Below, piece by piece: positions 52,742 to 61,955 of a DNA stretch of 64,000 nucleotides; the stretch's first letter is position 1; each line of letters starts with the position of its first letter. The stretch covers positions 1-64,000 of the forward strand of contig JAFUBX010000001.1 in the NCBI GenBank assembly GCA_017459985.1. Direction: 5' to 3'. Below the pieces are notes generated by a model. It was not told the origin of the DNA and did no database searches. It saw nothing but the letters and a program-made list of their open reading frames with translations. Made by a program: the position numbers and the translations under genes. Source of the DNA: Parasporobacterium sp. Its GTDB lineage: Bacteria; Bacillota; Clostridia; Lachnospirales; Lachnospiraceae.

Positions 52742-54142
52742 TCAGGCTTTCTCGAATACGGTCTTCATGCATTTGTAAGTCATATAACAGTCAAATTTTG
52801 CCACGGTCTCGTAAGGGGCATGCATGCTGAGCACCGGAACACCCGCATCAATGGTCTCAATATTCCGGTTTGCCAGATCCAGGGCTACGGTTCCGCCTCC
52901 GCCGTTATCATTCTTCCCCATCTGGGTCATCTGCCATACCACACCATTGTCATTCATAAGCTTGCGGAGCTTTCCGACTGTCTCTGCCGATGCATCGGAT
53001 GCCCCGGATTTTCCGCCGTGTCCGGTATATTTGCAGAATGCCACTCCATGGTTGATCTTGGAATCATTTCTTACCTCGAAGGCTTCGGCATAATTGGGAT
53101 CGTAAGCAGCTGTCACATCCGCGCTGACGCAGAAGGAATGGGCAAAGCAGTCCCGGATATCCACCTTCTGGGCTTTGCAGAGATCTCCGACAAACCATTC
53201 GAAGGCTTCACTGATCATTCCGGTCACACCGACGGAACCGATCTCTTCTTTATCCGCGAAAATGCAGACTCCGGTCTTTTTCACCTTTCCGGCATCAAAA
53301 AGCCCTGCCATCTCTGCATAAGCGCAGACCCGGTCATCATGTCCGTATGCTGCGATCAGACTTCGGTCAAACCCGATATCCTTTGCCTTTCCCGCCGGAA
53401 CCACCTCCAGTTCCGCGGAAATAAAATCTTCTTCTTCCATCCCGTATTTCTCGTTCAGAAGTTTCAGGATGCCCATTTTGACCCGCTCGGATTCCTCGCT
53501 CTTGCCGATGGGACGGGATCCCACCAGTACATTCAGGATTTCGGAAGGAACCGCCTGATCCAAGGGCTTCTGATCGGTTGATTTTTTCAGATGCGGCAGA
53601 AGATCTTCTATAATAAACTGGGGATCACCCTCATCCGCTCCGATATTGACTTTTACTTCTTCCCCATTTCTTAAGACCACCACTCCATGAAGCTCCAGCG
53701 GTCTGGCGACCCACTGGTATTTCCGGATTCCGCCGTAATGGTGGGTCTTCAGATATGCCATTTCCGCGTCTTCATAAAGGGGATTCGGCTTCAGATCCAG
53801 CCGCGGAGCATCCGTATGTGCCGCTGTCAGATTAATGCCCTGATCCAGGCTGTCGGAGCCGATCACCGCAAACATGATGGATTTTCCTCTGTTATTAAAA
53901 TAGAATTTATCCCCTGCCTTGATCTTCTGCCCGAACCGGTATTCTTTGAACCCCTGCTTCTTTGCCAGCTCAATACAGTAATCCACACAGAGCCGCTCTG
54001 TTTTGCAGTGATCCAGAAAGTCCTTATATCCGTCGCAATATTGATTCATTTTTTTCTCTTCTGCAGCCGTCAGTTTGTCATATCCGTTTCCCGGCTGATA
54101 AAAGAGTTTTTCCTTGATCTCATTTTTCTTTTTTTCCGCCAT
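52742..54142 (-). CDS. M18 family aminopeptidase
   Basis: Zinc exopeptidase with a preference for acidic or other N-terminal residues. 466 residues from the ATG at 54142; ATG at 54160 would add six residues and neither has an ideal ribosome binding site. The metal ligands appear in TAAHTDAPRLDLKPNPLYED, ADKEEIGSVGVTGM, AAYGHDDRVCAYAEM and the late His in GVPVLSMHAPYE. It is a cytoplasmic enzyme and could process peptides brought in by the Opp system next door. Confidence 0.92.
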   Translation of the reverse strand: MAEKKKNEIKEKLFYQPGNGYDKLTAAEEKKMNQYCDGYKDFLDHCKTERLCVDYCIELAKKQGFKEYRFGQKIKAGDKFYFNNRGKSIMFAVIGSDSLDQGINLTAAHTDAPRLDLKPNPLYEDAEMAYLKTHHYGGIRKYQWVARPLELHGVVVLRNGEEVKVNIGADEGDPQFIIEDLLPHLKKSTDQKPLDQAVPSEILNVLVGSRPIGKSEESERVKMGILKLLNEKYGMEEEDFISAELEVVPAGKAKDIGFDRSLIAAYGHDDRVCAYAEMAGLFDAGKVKKTGVCIFADKEEIGSVGVTGMISEAFEWFVGDLCKAQKVDIRDCFAHSFCVSADVTAAYDPNYAEAFEVRNDSKINHGVAFCKYTGHGGKSGASDASAETVGKLRKLMNDNGVVWQMTQMGKNDNGGGGTVALDLANRNIETIDAGVPVLSMHAPYETVAKFDCYMTYKCMKTVFEKA

Positions 54143-54299
54143 ATCGCATTCGCTCTCCATTCTTTTTATATCAGCTGATAATAAGCAGCTTTCCGCATTG
54201 TAGCACTCTTATGGTCAGCTGGCAAATCCTTCCGGGGCGAGACGCAATAACTGGTTCTTTTTCTGTGTCTATAAGTATCAAAAAAACAATCGCCGCTGT

Positions 54300-54519
54300 A
54301 CCGCAATGCTCGATGTTTTTGACAACGACTGCCGAAATATTGCAGCATTGCGTGAGATTTTCGGCAGACAACCCCTAAAAGCCCCTATTTTACCGAAATA
54401 TTGCAGCAATGCGTGAGTTTTTCGGCAGAAATGACTCTCTGGAAGCTCCATTGACGAAAAATTGCAGCATTGCGTGAGTTTTTCGACAGCACCTGCCGAA
54501 ATATTGCAGCATTGCGGTA
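54300..54519. repeat. Interspersed array of 38-39-nt semi-palindromic repeats
   Basis: Copies at 54329-54367, 54391-54428 and 54452-54489 plus a truncated one from 54494, consensus TGCCGAAATATTGCAGCATT followed by GCGTGAGTTTTTCGGCAG. Each copy has complementary ends (CTGCCGAAA / TTTTCGGCAG). Spacers are 23, 23 and 4 nt. The whole block is bounded by an inverted 11-mer ACCGCAATGCT (54300-54310) / AGCATTGCGGT (54509-54519). It lies in the 54143-54697 gap, which otherwise holds only a terminator. Confidence 0.85.
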
Positions 54520-54638
54520 AAATCCCCTGCAATGGGGCTGCTCCGTGCTCCATGCTCACGCACTCCCCAAGGTCCATTCGGATTTCCGCGTTCTCCGAGC
54601 GCTCCATCCTCATGTCCTCTGTCCGAACAAAAAAATAA

Positions 54639-54669
54639 GGCCCCTGCTCGTGCGGGCACGGCAGGGGTC
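54639..54669. terminator. Terminator downstream of the Opp operon
   Basis: GGCCCCTGC / GCAGGGGTC (one G-T pair) around a 13-nt GC-rich loop, with an A/T-rich run on both sides (AATAAGG and TTTTTTTTTG), so it can act in both directions. It ends the minus-strand oppBCDF-binding protein operon. Confidence 0.85.
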
Positions 54670-54697
54670 TTTTTTTTGTTCGGGCTTTTGTTCGGGC

Positions 54698-56398
54698 TTA
54701 TCTGCCAAACTGGCAGTCGTTGTTTCCGGATGCGGTTACCCACATTTCGAGCATGTTGATCGGGTCGTTGAAGTCAGCGATCCAGCCTTCACGTGCGAAA
54801 TCGAAGTTACCATTCTTACGTTCCTCAAGGAATACGTTCCAGTCCTGAACCTGGATGGACATATCAATACCGACTGCTGCAAAATCCTGCTGCATGGACT
54901 CGGCGATTGCAATGTGTCCTGAATTCTCGTTGGTCAGATATTCGATGGAGATCGGAGTCTCAGCGGATAACAGGCCGTCATCACCGAACTCATATCCTGC
55001 AAACTCAAGCAGTTCGATGGCTCTTGCTACAGTTGCGTCATAGTCATCGTTGATGGCGTACGGATCATAGTAGCCGGTTTCGGTATCTTCTTTGAAGATG
55101 CCGCCGTTGCCGTCTGCCATACCGATCGGGATATAAGCATTGGCTGCAACCTGGCCGGTCTGTCCGATGTTCTCGCAGATGTAGTCACGGTCGATCAGCA
55201 GGGAGAATGCTTCTCTCATTGCTGCTGCCTGCTCTGTGGTCTTGCCTTCAAACAGAGAGCTCTTTGCATTGAATGCTGCATAGTAGGTTCCCAGTTCGTC
55301 AACAATGTGGAATTCCGGATTTTCTTCCTCTAACAGAGTTGCGATCTCATCGGTCGGAACAGAGTCAGCAAAGTCGATGGATCCGTCATTGTAAGCGGCG
55401 TAGATTGCGGTATCGTCTGCGGAAAGCATGAACTCAAGCTTTTCAACAGTTACCTGATCAGCGTTGTACCACAGCGGGTTCTTCTCATAAGTCATGGAAG
55501 TGTCATGGCTCCATCCGGTGCAGACATATGCGCCGTTGGACGGGAAGCCCGCTTCCTGGCACCATGCGCCGGGAGCTTCTGCGGTTGCATGCTCTTCTAC
55601 CCATGCTTTCTGAACCGGATAGAAGGTCGGGAATGCCATAAGGTCCTCGATGTAAGCGCAGGGAGCGGTCAGAACGAACTGCAGTGTGGTGTCATCCAGA
55701 GCCTTGACATTCAGGTCAGTGGTTTCACCTTCTACATATCCGTCAAATCCGGAGAACATGTAAGCGTAGTCTGCTGCAGTTGCCGGATCAGTAGCTCTCT
55801 TCCAGGAATACTCAAAGTCAGCAGCGGTCAGGTCAGTGCCATCGCTCCACTTCAGGCCTTCCTTCAGGGTAACGGTGTAGGTCAGACCATCTTCTGTAAC
55901 TTCATAGCCTTCTGCACAGGCCGGAACGGTAACACCGTCAGCATTGTAGGTGTACAGACCAGAGAAGGAGTTGGCTGCCAGGCAGGCGCCGTCTACGGAA
56001 CTGTTCAGAGCCGGGTCAAGATAATCCGGTTCGGAAGACAGGTTCAGCTTCAGGGTGTCGGAACCGTTAGCCATGGTGGTATACATAAAGAACTTGGTTG
56101 CAAACGGGTTGGAATAGATACCGTCCACATAGTCTTTCTGCATATAAACATCGTTGTAATAATAGATCGGAATGACGCAGTAGGTAGCCATGAGGATATC
56201 CTCAGCTTCATGCATCATCTCGGTACGTTTTGCCATGTCAGTTTCAGCCTTGATCTGTGTGATCAGCTCATCATACTGAGCCCAATCAGCGGAAGGATCG
56301 ATCAGAGCATCGCTGACCATAGCTTCTGCTGCAAATACGGATGATGCCATTCCGATGCACATCACTGCAGCAACTACGAATGCAATTACTTTTTTCAT
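54698..56398 (-). CDS. Oligopeptide ABC transporter substrate-binding protein, circularly permuted
   Basis: 566-residue SBP_bac_5 (OppA-like) protein. The signal peptide MKKVIAFVVAAVMCIGMASS ends at VFA-AEA with no lipobox. Residues about 36-108 (DWAQYDELITQIKAETD... IPIYYYNDVYMQKDYVDG... KFFMYTT) are what normally forms the C-terminal end of OppA; compare the E. coli OppA end with VPVYYYVNARLVKP. The usual mature N-terminus follows at about residue 112 (DTLKLNLSSEPDYLDPALN), and the protein stops after FNDPINMLEMWVTASGNN, exactly where that C-terminal segment is normally found. In the folded protein the two ends are close, so the permuted form could still fold. It is the last gene of the Opp operon. 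Confidence 0.88.
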   Translation of the reverse strand: MKKVIAFVVAAVMCIGMASSVFAAEAMVSDALIDPSADWAQYDELITQIKAETDMAKRTEMMHEAEDILMATYCVIPIYYYNDVYMQKDYVDGIYSNPFATKFFMYTTMANGSDTLKLNLSSEPDYLDPALNSSVDGACLAANSFSGLYTYNADGVTVPACAEGYEVTEDGLTYTVTLKEGLKWSDGTDLTAADFEYSWKRATDPATAADYAYMFSGFDGYVEGETTDLNVKALDDTTLQFVLTAPCAYIEDLMAFPTFYPVQKAWVEEHATAEAPGAWCQEAGFPSNGAYVCTGWSHDTSMTYEKNPLWYNADQVTVEKLEFMLSADDTAIYAAYNDGSIDFADSVPTDEIATLLEEENPEFHIVDELGTYYAAFNAKSSLFEGKTTEQAAAMREAFSLLIDRDYICENIGQTGQVAANAYIPIGMADGNGGIFKEDTETGYYDPYAINDDYDATVARAIELLEFAGYEFGDDGLLSAETPISIEYLTNENSGHIAIAESMQQDFAAVGIDMSIQVQDWNVFLEERKNGNFDFAREGWIADFNDPINMLEMWVTASGNNDCQFGR

Positions 56399-56469
56399 GT
56401 TTTTCCTCCTAGTTTTTTTGCCCTGCAGGGCGTTATTTATATCATGGGAAAGGCTCCCAAAAGATATCG

Positions 56470-57432
56470 TTATTTATTCCAGCAGGCGCTGAAATGTCCG
56501 TCTCCCCGGTCTGTCAGGGGCGGCATTTCTTTGGCACACTGCTCGCTTGCATATCTGCAGCGGGTCCGGAACGGACAGCCGGAAGGCATATGCAGGGGAC
56601 TCGGCACGTCTCCCTCCAGAATGATCCTGCTTCGTTCTCTTGCGATCTTCGGATCCGGAATCGGAACCGCGGACATCAGGGACTGGGTATAGGGATGCAG
56701 CGGATGATCCGAGATGGAATCCGCATCCGCCATCTCCACCATCTTGCCCAGATACATAACCGCGATATTTTTGGAAATATGGCGGACTACCAGAAGATCG
56801 TGGGCAATGAACAGATAGGCAACTCCCAGCTTTTCCTGCAGCTCCTCGAACATGTTGATCACCTGCGCCTGAATAGAAACATCCAGGGCGGAAACCGGCT
56901 CGTCACAGACGATAAACTGCGGATTGACGGCCAGAGCCCGGGCAATGCCGATCCTCTGCCTCTGGCCTCCGGAGAACTCATGGGCGTACCGTCTTGCATG
57001 CTCCGCATTCAGACCGACCAGTTCCATCAGATGCAGGATCTTCTCCCGGCGGTCCTTACGGCTGTCGTATAATTTGTGGACATCCAGCGGCTCGCCGATA
57101 ATATCTTCTACCGTCATTCTCGGGTCCAGGGAAGAATAGGGGTCCTGGAAAACCATCTGCATTTTCTTCCGCATCTGCCCGATATTTTTCGCAGTGACTT
57201 CCTCTCCGTCAAACCGGACGATCCCCGCAGTCGGCGTATAAAGCCGCAGCAAGGTCCGGCCTACTGTGGTTTTGCCGCAGCCGGACTCCCCGACCAGTCC
57301 CAGGGTCTCTCCGGCATTAATCGAAAAGGACACGTCATCCACAGCCTTGAGGGTCAGTTTTTTGAAACCATCTGTTACCCGGAAATATTCTTTCAGATGT
57401 TCCACTTCAACCAATGGTCTGTTCTGTTCCAT
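56470..57432 (-). CDS. oppF: Oligopeptide ABC transporter ATPase OppF
   Basis: 320 residues; Walker [10 protein letters not shown], signature [39 protein letters not shown], and the C-terminal iron-sulfur/zinc-type cysteines of oligopeptide ATPases ([14 protein letters not shown]). The start overlaps the oppD stop by one base (TGATG). A 71-nt gap with a GCCCTGCAGGGC palindrome precedes the binding protein gene. Confidence 0.95.
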   Translation of the reverse strand: MEQNRPLVEVEHLKEYFRVTDGFKKLTLKAVDDVSFSINAGETLGLVGESGCGKTTVGRTLLRLYTPTAGIVRFDGEEVTAKNIGQMRKKMQMVFQDPYSSLDPRMTVEDIIGEPLDVHKLYDSRKDRREKILHLMELVGLNAEHARRYAHEFSGGQRQRIGIARALAVNPQFIVCDEPVSALDVSIQAQVINMFEELQEKLGVAYLFIAHDLLVVRHISKNIAVMYLGKMVEMADADSISDHPLHPYTQSLMSAVPIPDPKIARERSRIILEGDVPSPLHMPSGCPFRTRCRYASEQCAKEMPPLTDRGDGHFSACWNK

Positions 57433-58517
57433 CAGTTATTCCCCTCCTTTCCGTCTGCAGCGCTGTCCGGTACGGATCCTTCCGGAAGTCTCAGGCATTC
57501 GGGAAGTTCTCCACCGAATTCCTCCGGAAGTTCCCCTCGCTCCGTCATCTCTTTGATATTCATCCAGCAGGAAGCCAAGTGATCCTGATTGATCCGGATC
57601 TCCTGGGGGATCTCTTCCAGGCAGATCTTCATGCATTCATCACAGCGGGCAGAAAATGCGCAGCCCTTCGGCATATTCAGCATGTTAATCGGAGTACCGG
57701 CGATCGGGATCAGCTTTTTCTTCATATTATTGATGCTCGGAATCGACCGGAGAAGTCCTTTGGTGTACTCATGCTTCGGATTGTAGAAGATCTCATCCGC
57801 GGTGCCCCGCTCACAGATCCGGCCTCCGTACATGACGATAATGGTGTCGCACATATCGGCAATGACACCCAGATCATGGGTCACGATAATAATCGCCATG
57901 CCCAGTTTCTTCTGCAGATCCAGCATCAGCTCCAGGATCTGCGCCTGGATGGTCACATCCAGAGCCGTTGTCGGTTCATCGGCAATCAGGATATCTGGTT
58001 CGCAGGCCAGTGCCATAGCAATCATATCACGCTGCCGCATACCGCCGGAATGCTCAAAGGGATACTGTTTCAGACGTTTCTCCGGATCGTTGATCCCGAC
58101 CAGCTCCAGAAGTTCCCTGGCTCTGGCCTTGATCTCATCCCCCTTCTTGTCTGTATGAAGACGGATCGCCTCTTCAATCTGATTTCCGATGGTAAACACC
58201 GGATTCAGGGAGGTCATGGGATCCTGGAAAATAATGGAACAGTTCTTACCCCGGAACTGGGACATCTGCTTCTCGTTCCATTTGGTAATATCCTCTCCCT
58301 TATAAAGGATCCTGCCGCTTTTAATATAGCCGTTGTTGGCCAGAATCTGCATAATGGAATAAGCCGACACGCTCTTTCCGGAACCGGACTCTCCGACGAT
58401 TCCCAGGACTTCTCCCCGGTCCACGTTGAAGGAGATTCCGTTGACAGCCTGGACTTCTCCGGAATCTGTCCGAAATGACGTATGCAGATCCTGAACGCTT
58501 AATAATACCTCACTCAT
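57432..58517 (-). CDS. oppD: Oligopeptide ABC transporter ATPase OppD
   Basis: 361 residues; Walker [11 protein letters not shown]-loop [19 protein letters not shown], signature [38 protein letters not shown], and the cysteine cluster [14 protein letters not shown]...C near the end. A variable acidic tail ([21 protein letters not shown]) follows. Confidence 0.95.
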   Translation of the reverse strand: MSEVLLSVQDLHTSFRTDSGEVQAVNGISFNVDRGEVLGIVGESGSGKSVSAYSIMQILANNGYIKSGRILYKGEDITKWNEKQMSQFRGKNCSIIFQDPMTSLNPVFTIGNQIEEAIRLHTDKKGDEIKARARELLELVGINDPEKRLKQYPFEHSGGMRQRDMIAMALACEPDILIADEPTTALDVTIQAQILELMLDLQKKLGMAIIIVTHDLGVIADMCDTIIVMYGGRICERGTADEIFYNPKHEYTKGLLRSIPSINNMKKKLIPIAGTPINMLNMPKGCAFSARCDECMKICLEEIPQEIRINQDHLASCWMNIKEMTERGELPEEFGGELPECLRLPEGSVPDSAADGKEGNN

Positions 58518-58521
58518 ATCG

Positions 58522-59598
58522 TCACCTCTTCAGTTTCGGGTCAAAGGCGTCTCTCAGGCCGTCACCCAGTAAATTCAGACTTAACACAATCAGACAGATC
58601 ACAACCGCCGGAAATACCAGCTTATACGGGTAGCTCTGCAGTCCTTCCCGGGCAGCGTTGGCCAGGGAGCCCAGAGAAGGCATCGGAGCCTGCACGCCCA
58701 GTCCCACAAAGCTCAGATAGCTTTCGGTAAAAATAGCGGAAGGAATCTGGAGGGCTGTCGAGATAATGATTACCGACAGACAGTTCGGCAGAATATGTTT
58801 GCGGATGATCCTGCCCTTCTTCGCACCGATGGAACGGGCGGCCAGAATGAACTCATTTTCCTTGATCGACAGGATCTCGGCCCGGATCAGTCTCGCCATG
58901 CCGACCCAATACAGACATCCGAATACAATAAACAGGGAAATCATGTTGGTTCCCAGGGATGCCAGCAAGGATCCGCTCTGGAACACCAGGACCGTATTCA
59001 GTACTACGGACAGCAGGATGATGACCAGCATGTCCGGCAGCGAATAGATAATATCCACGATCCTCATCATGATCATATCCGTTCGTCCGCCGGTATAACC
59101 CGCGATACTTCCGTAGATCATTCCGATGATCAGAACGATGATACTTGCGAAAAATCCGACCACCAGCGAAACTCTGGTTCCGTATACGACACGGATGAAA
59201 TAATCACGGCACTGCTCATCGGTCCCGAAGATATGGGGGAACCGGGTGCCTCCTTTGTCAATAAATGCCTGTTCATTCTTGCTGTAAGTAAATGGCGCCA
59301 GATTCTTGGCCGATTTATCCCGCTTGCCCTCCACGGAAAGGATCTCCGCATAGCCATAGGGAACGATAGCCGGAGCCACAAGGATGATGCCGACGATCAG
59401 CACCAGTACAACGATACTTGCAACCGCAAGTTTATTTTTAAACAGCCGGCGCATTCCGTCTTTAAAGAACGTGGTGCTCTCGCTCATGACGTCCTGCTGC
59501 CGTTTCTCCTCTTCGGTTGCCTTTCCGAATTTCTGCAGGTTCAGCTGCAGGCTGAAAGGAGACTTTTTGGGCATTCCATTCTGATCATACTGAATCAT
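58522..59598 (-). CDS. oppC: Oligopeptide ABC transporter permease OppC
   Basis: 358 residues with an N-terminal cytoplasmic stretch, a first membrane helix (about 55-77), and the transport domain with EAA loop VYGTRVSLVVGF... AARSIGAKKGRIIRKHILPN and YLSFVGLGVQAPMPSLG. The second of two in-frame ATGs (59598) is preferred because AAGGAG is 7 nt upstream of it but adjoins the first (59604). Confidence 0.93.
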   Translation of the reverse strand: MIQYDQNGMPKKSPFSLQLNLQKFGKATEEEKRQQDVMSESTTFFKDGMRRLFKNKLAVASIVVLVLIVGIILVAPAIVPYGYAEILSVEGKRDKSAKNLAPFTYSKNEQAFIDKGGTRFPHIFGTDEQCRDYFIRVVYGTRVSLVVGFFASIIVLIIGMIYGSIAGYTGGRTDMIMMRIVDIIYSLPDMLVIILLSVVLNTVLVFQSGSLLASLGTNMISLFIVFGCLYWVGMARLIRAEILSIKENEFILAARSIGAKKGRIIRKHILPNCLSVIIISTALQIPSAIFTESYLSFVGLGVQAPMPSLGSLANAAREGLQSYPYKLVFPAVVICLIVLSLNLLGDGLRDAFDPKLKR

Positions 59599-59612
59599 AC
59601 GCATTCTCCTTT

Positions 59613-60524
59613 CTATTCATACTTGATCCGGGGATCCACGACTTTATACAGCAGGTCGCAGATCAGGTTCGCCACCACCATCAGCACCGCAAGGAAGATC
59701 GTCGTCGCCATGATCATGGTATAATCCCGGTTGTTGATGGCGCTGACAAACTTACTGCCGATTCCGCCGATGGTAAATACCGTTTCCACGACCATGGACC
59801 CGGTAATGATATATGCGATCTCCGGTCCGGCATAGGTAATGACCGGGAGCAGGGAGTTTCTGAGAGCATGTTTGAAGATCACCTTCCACTTGGCCACACC
59901 CTTTGCCTTGGCGGTCCGGATATAATCCTGGGAAAGCGCGTCCAGCATGCTGGTCTTGGCCAGACGGGTGGTATAGGCCATGGGATAGGCGCACAGAGCG
60001 ATCACGGGAAGCACATAGTTGGTGCTGTTGGCGCTCCAGACCTGTACCCAGCCCAGCTTGATGGAGAATACAAGCAAAAGCAATGTCGCCAGGATGAAAC
60101 TGGGCACCGCCGTGAACAGCGTCGACAGAAAGATGATGATCCGGTCAGGGAGCTTATTCCTCATCAGGGCCGCGATACTGCCGAAAATGGTGCCCAGCAC
60201 CAGGGCAATGCTCACCGCCAGCAGACCGATCTTGCAGGAGATCGGGAAGGACTCGCCGATAATGTCTTTGATTTCACGTCCGTTCTTCAGGCTGACGCCG
60301 AAATCTCCCTGAACGATCCCCTTCATATACAGTCCGAACTGCACCAGGATCGGCTTGTCCAGATTATACCGTTCATTCAACGCCTGGATCGTAGCCTCCG
60401 ACAGTGCCTTTTCCCGGTTGAACGGGCCTCCGGGCACCGCATTCATCAGAAAGAATGTGATAATGCAGATCAGAAGCACAGTAACGATCGCCAGGATAAT
60501 ACGTTTGATGATATACTTTAACAC
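59613..60524 (-). CDS. oppB: Oligopeptide ABC transporter permease OppB (GTG start)
   Basis: 303 residues, six hydrophobic segments; N-terminal LKYIIKRIILAIVTVLLICIITFFLMNAVPGGPF and EAA loop YIRTAKAKGVAKWKVIFKHALRNSLLPVITYAG. Start codon is GTG at 60524, with AAGGGG 8 nt upstream. First gene of the Opp operon. Confidence 0.94.
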   Translation of the reverse strand: MLKYIIKRIILAIVTVLLICIITFFLMNAVPGGPFNREKALSEATIQALNERYNLDKPILVQFGLYMKGIVQGDFGVSLKNGREIKDIIGESFPISCKIGLLAVSIALVLGTIFGSIAALMRNKLPDRIIIFLSTLFTAVPSFILATLLLLVFSIKLGWVQVWSANSTNYVLPVIALCAYPMAYTTRLAKTSMLDALSQDYIRTAKAKGVAKWKVIFKHALRNSLLPVITYAGPEIAYIITGSMVVETVFTIGGIGSKFVSAINNRDYTMIMATTIFLAVLMVVANLICDLLYKVVDPRIKYE

Positions 60525-60593
60525 AATTCTACCCCTTTAATCTTTGTCGCATCTGGGGATAATCCTCCGGATATACCTCAACGCGTATATCAA

Positions 60594-60622
60594 ATAATAA
60601 TCTATTTGCAGGTATCATTCAA
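60594..60622 (-). promoter_or_regulatory. Promoter of the Opp operon
   Basis: On the minus strand TTGAAT (60622-60617), a 17-nt spacer and TATTAT (60599-60594), about 70 nt before oppB. Confidence 0.55.
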
Positions 60623-60651
60623 GCTTTTACGAAATCATTTTTTCAAAAATA

Positions 60652-60675
60652 CAGGGCTGCCTGAAGGCAGCCCTG
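60652..60675 (-). terminator. Terminator of the dehydrogenase gene
   Basis: CAGGGCTGCC / GGCAGCCCTG, ten perfect pairs around TTCA, followed on the minus strand by TATTTTTG. It separates the dehydrogenase from the Opp promoter. Confidence 0.85.
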
Positions 60676-60705
60676 CAGATCTTCCCTGAAAGAACCGGGT
60701 TCCGA

Positions 60706-61809
60706 TCAATAATTCATACTCGGACTTGTTAATCTCTCACTTTCGGAGTCCTCTTCTTCCCAGCAGATCAGTCCGCCGGTGATCTCCTTGCTCGGATGCG
60801 GGAATACGTATTTGTCATAGGCCTCCGGGATCTGCTCATAGGTAAAGGTGTGGCTGATCAGCGGAGTGACATCGAGACGGCCGTATTTGATCATGTTCAG
60901 ATAGACCTTGATATCTTCATCACTGGTCCAGACATCGCAGTTCTTATAAGGAGCCAGCTTGTCTGCCATAACCGGCGGCCAGGTTCCCGTGATCAGAAGG
61001 TCTGCTCTCTTAAGCTTATACGGTTTGGAATTGACATAGGTCCCGATCAGGCTGGCACCCTTCTGCATGATCGGATCATCGATCGGAGGAAGATCCTCTC
61101 CGTGAGCCTGGGAGATCATGATCACGCGGCCTCTTTCCGCCACCAGCTGGCAGGCCTGAAGAAGGGCTGCTCTGTTGCCGGTTGCTTCGAAGATGACCGG
61201 AACGCCGCTTTCCAAAAGGCCCAGTTCTGCCAGAAGTTTTTCCAGTCCTTCCGGATCGGTCTTGGTATTGACAGTATAGTCAACGCCCATCTTCCTGGAT
61301 GCTTCCAGTTTCTCATCATGATGTCCGGTCAGAATCACCGGGCAGGCGCCTGCGATCCGCGCAAGCTGTGCGGTCACAGCACCGACAAATCCTTCGCCCA
61401 TTACGATGCAGGCCTCTCCCATCTGGATCTGGGAACGGCGCAGCGCATACATTCCGGTATGTCCGAGATTCCAGAATGCTGCCTGCTTCAGGTCTACGCC
61501 CTTCGGGCACAGAGTGCAGTTCAGTTCGGAGGTGATAATATACTGTGCATGCTCAATCGTGGAAACAACGTGATCCCCGACCTTGAATTCCTCAACTCCT
61601 TCACCGACTTCGATGATCTCGCCGGCCATGGCGTAGCCAATGTTGGTCGGCAGCGGAACGATGGCTTCATGAAGAAGACCGCATTCCGTACCGGGACTCA
61701 TGGCACTGTACTTTGCCTTGATCAGGACTTCTCCCGGGCCCGGATGTCCCAGTTCCTTCTCTGCCAGTACAACCTTCCCCGGATGTGCTTGTGAATAAAT
61801 TGTTTTCAT
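60706..61809 (-). CDS. Medium-chain dehydrogenase/reductase family protein without the classical zinc motif
   Basis: 367 residues of the alcohol-dehydrogenase-like fold. It has YSAMSPGTECGLL and GYAMAGEIIEVGEGVEEFKVGDHVV, where GHE of zinc enzymes is replaced (AMAGE), and the NAD-binding region CIVMGEGFVGAVTAQLARIAG with a late VIFEATGNRAAL. It is similar in layout to SorE/BchC-like or threonine-dehydrogenase-like proteins. The substrate cannot be told, possibly a polyol or sugar derivative. Alone in its transcription unit. Confidence 0.8.
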   Translation of the reverse strand: MKTIYSQAHPGKVVLAEKELGHPGPGEVLIKAKYSAMSPGTECGLLHEAIVPLPTNIGYAMAGEIIEVGEGVEEFKVGDHVVSTIEHAQYIITSELNCTLCPKGVDLKQAAFWNLGHTGMYALRRSQIQMGEACIVMGEGFVGAVTAQLARIAGACPVILTGHHDEKLEASRKMGVDYTVNTKTDPEGLEKLLAELGLLESGVPVIFEATGNRAALLQACQLVAERGRVIMISQAHGEDLPPIDDPIMQKGASLIGTYVNSKPYKLKRADLLITGTWPPVMADKLAPYKNCDVWTSDEDIKVYLNMIKYGRLDVTPLISHTFTYEQIPEAYDKYVFPHPSKEITGGLICWEEEDSESERLTSPSMNY

Positions 61810-61955
61810 TCGATTCTCCTTGTAAAAAATATTCCAATACTTTCTTCAGTTTTACATATGTTCAGAATTATTCTATCATTAAATTGCACAAAACTACAAC
61901 CGTTCTTCCGAAAAAAACCGGTATCTTTGTTCGTACACAGGGTTTGCGGCGGACA

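Noticed and set aside
54300-54519. Possible CRISPR array
   Set aside because: Only three to four units, spacers of 23, 23 and 4 nt, repeats too long relative to spacers and semi-palindromic at their ends, and no cas genes nearby. A REP-like repeat cluster fits better.
56060-56080. Assembly artefact as explanation for the permuted binding protein
   Set aside because: The reading frame is continuous through the junction, the signal peptide is directly in frame, there is no duplicated sequence at the edges and the stop is followed by a good terminator. Read data would be needed to be certain.
56420-56440. GCCCTGCAGGGC palindrome before the Opp binding protein gene as a terminator
   Set aside because: Only four pairs remain once a loop is allowed, and on the minus strand it is followed by A residues, not T residues.
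57414-58478. Plus-strand frame of 354 codons opposite oppD
   Set aside because: Shadow of a clear ABC ATPase; no independent support.
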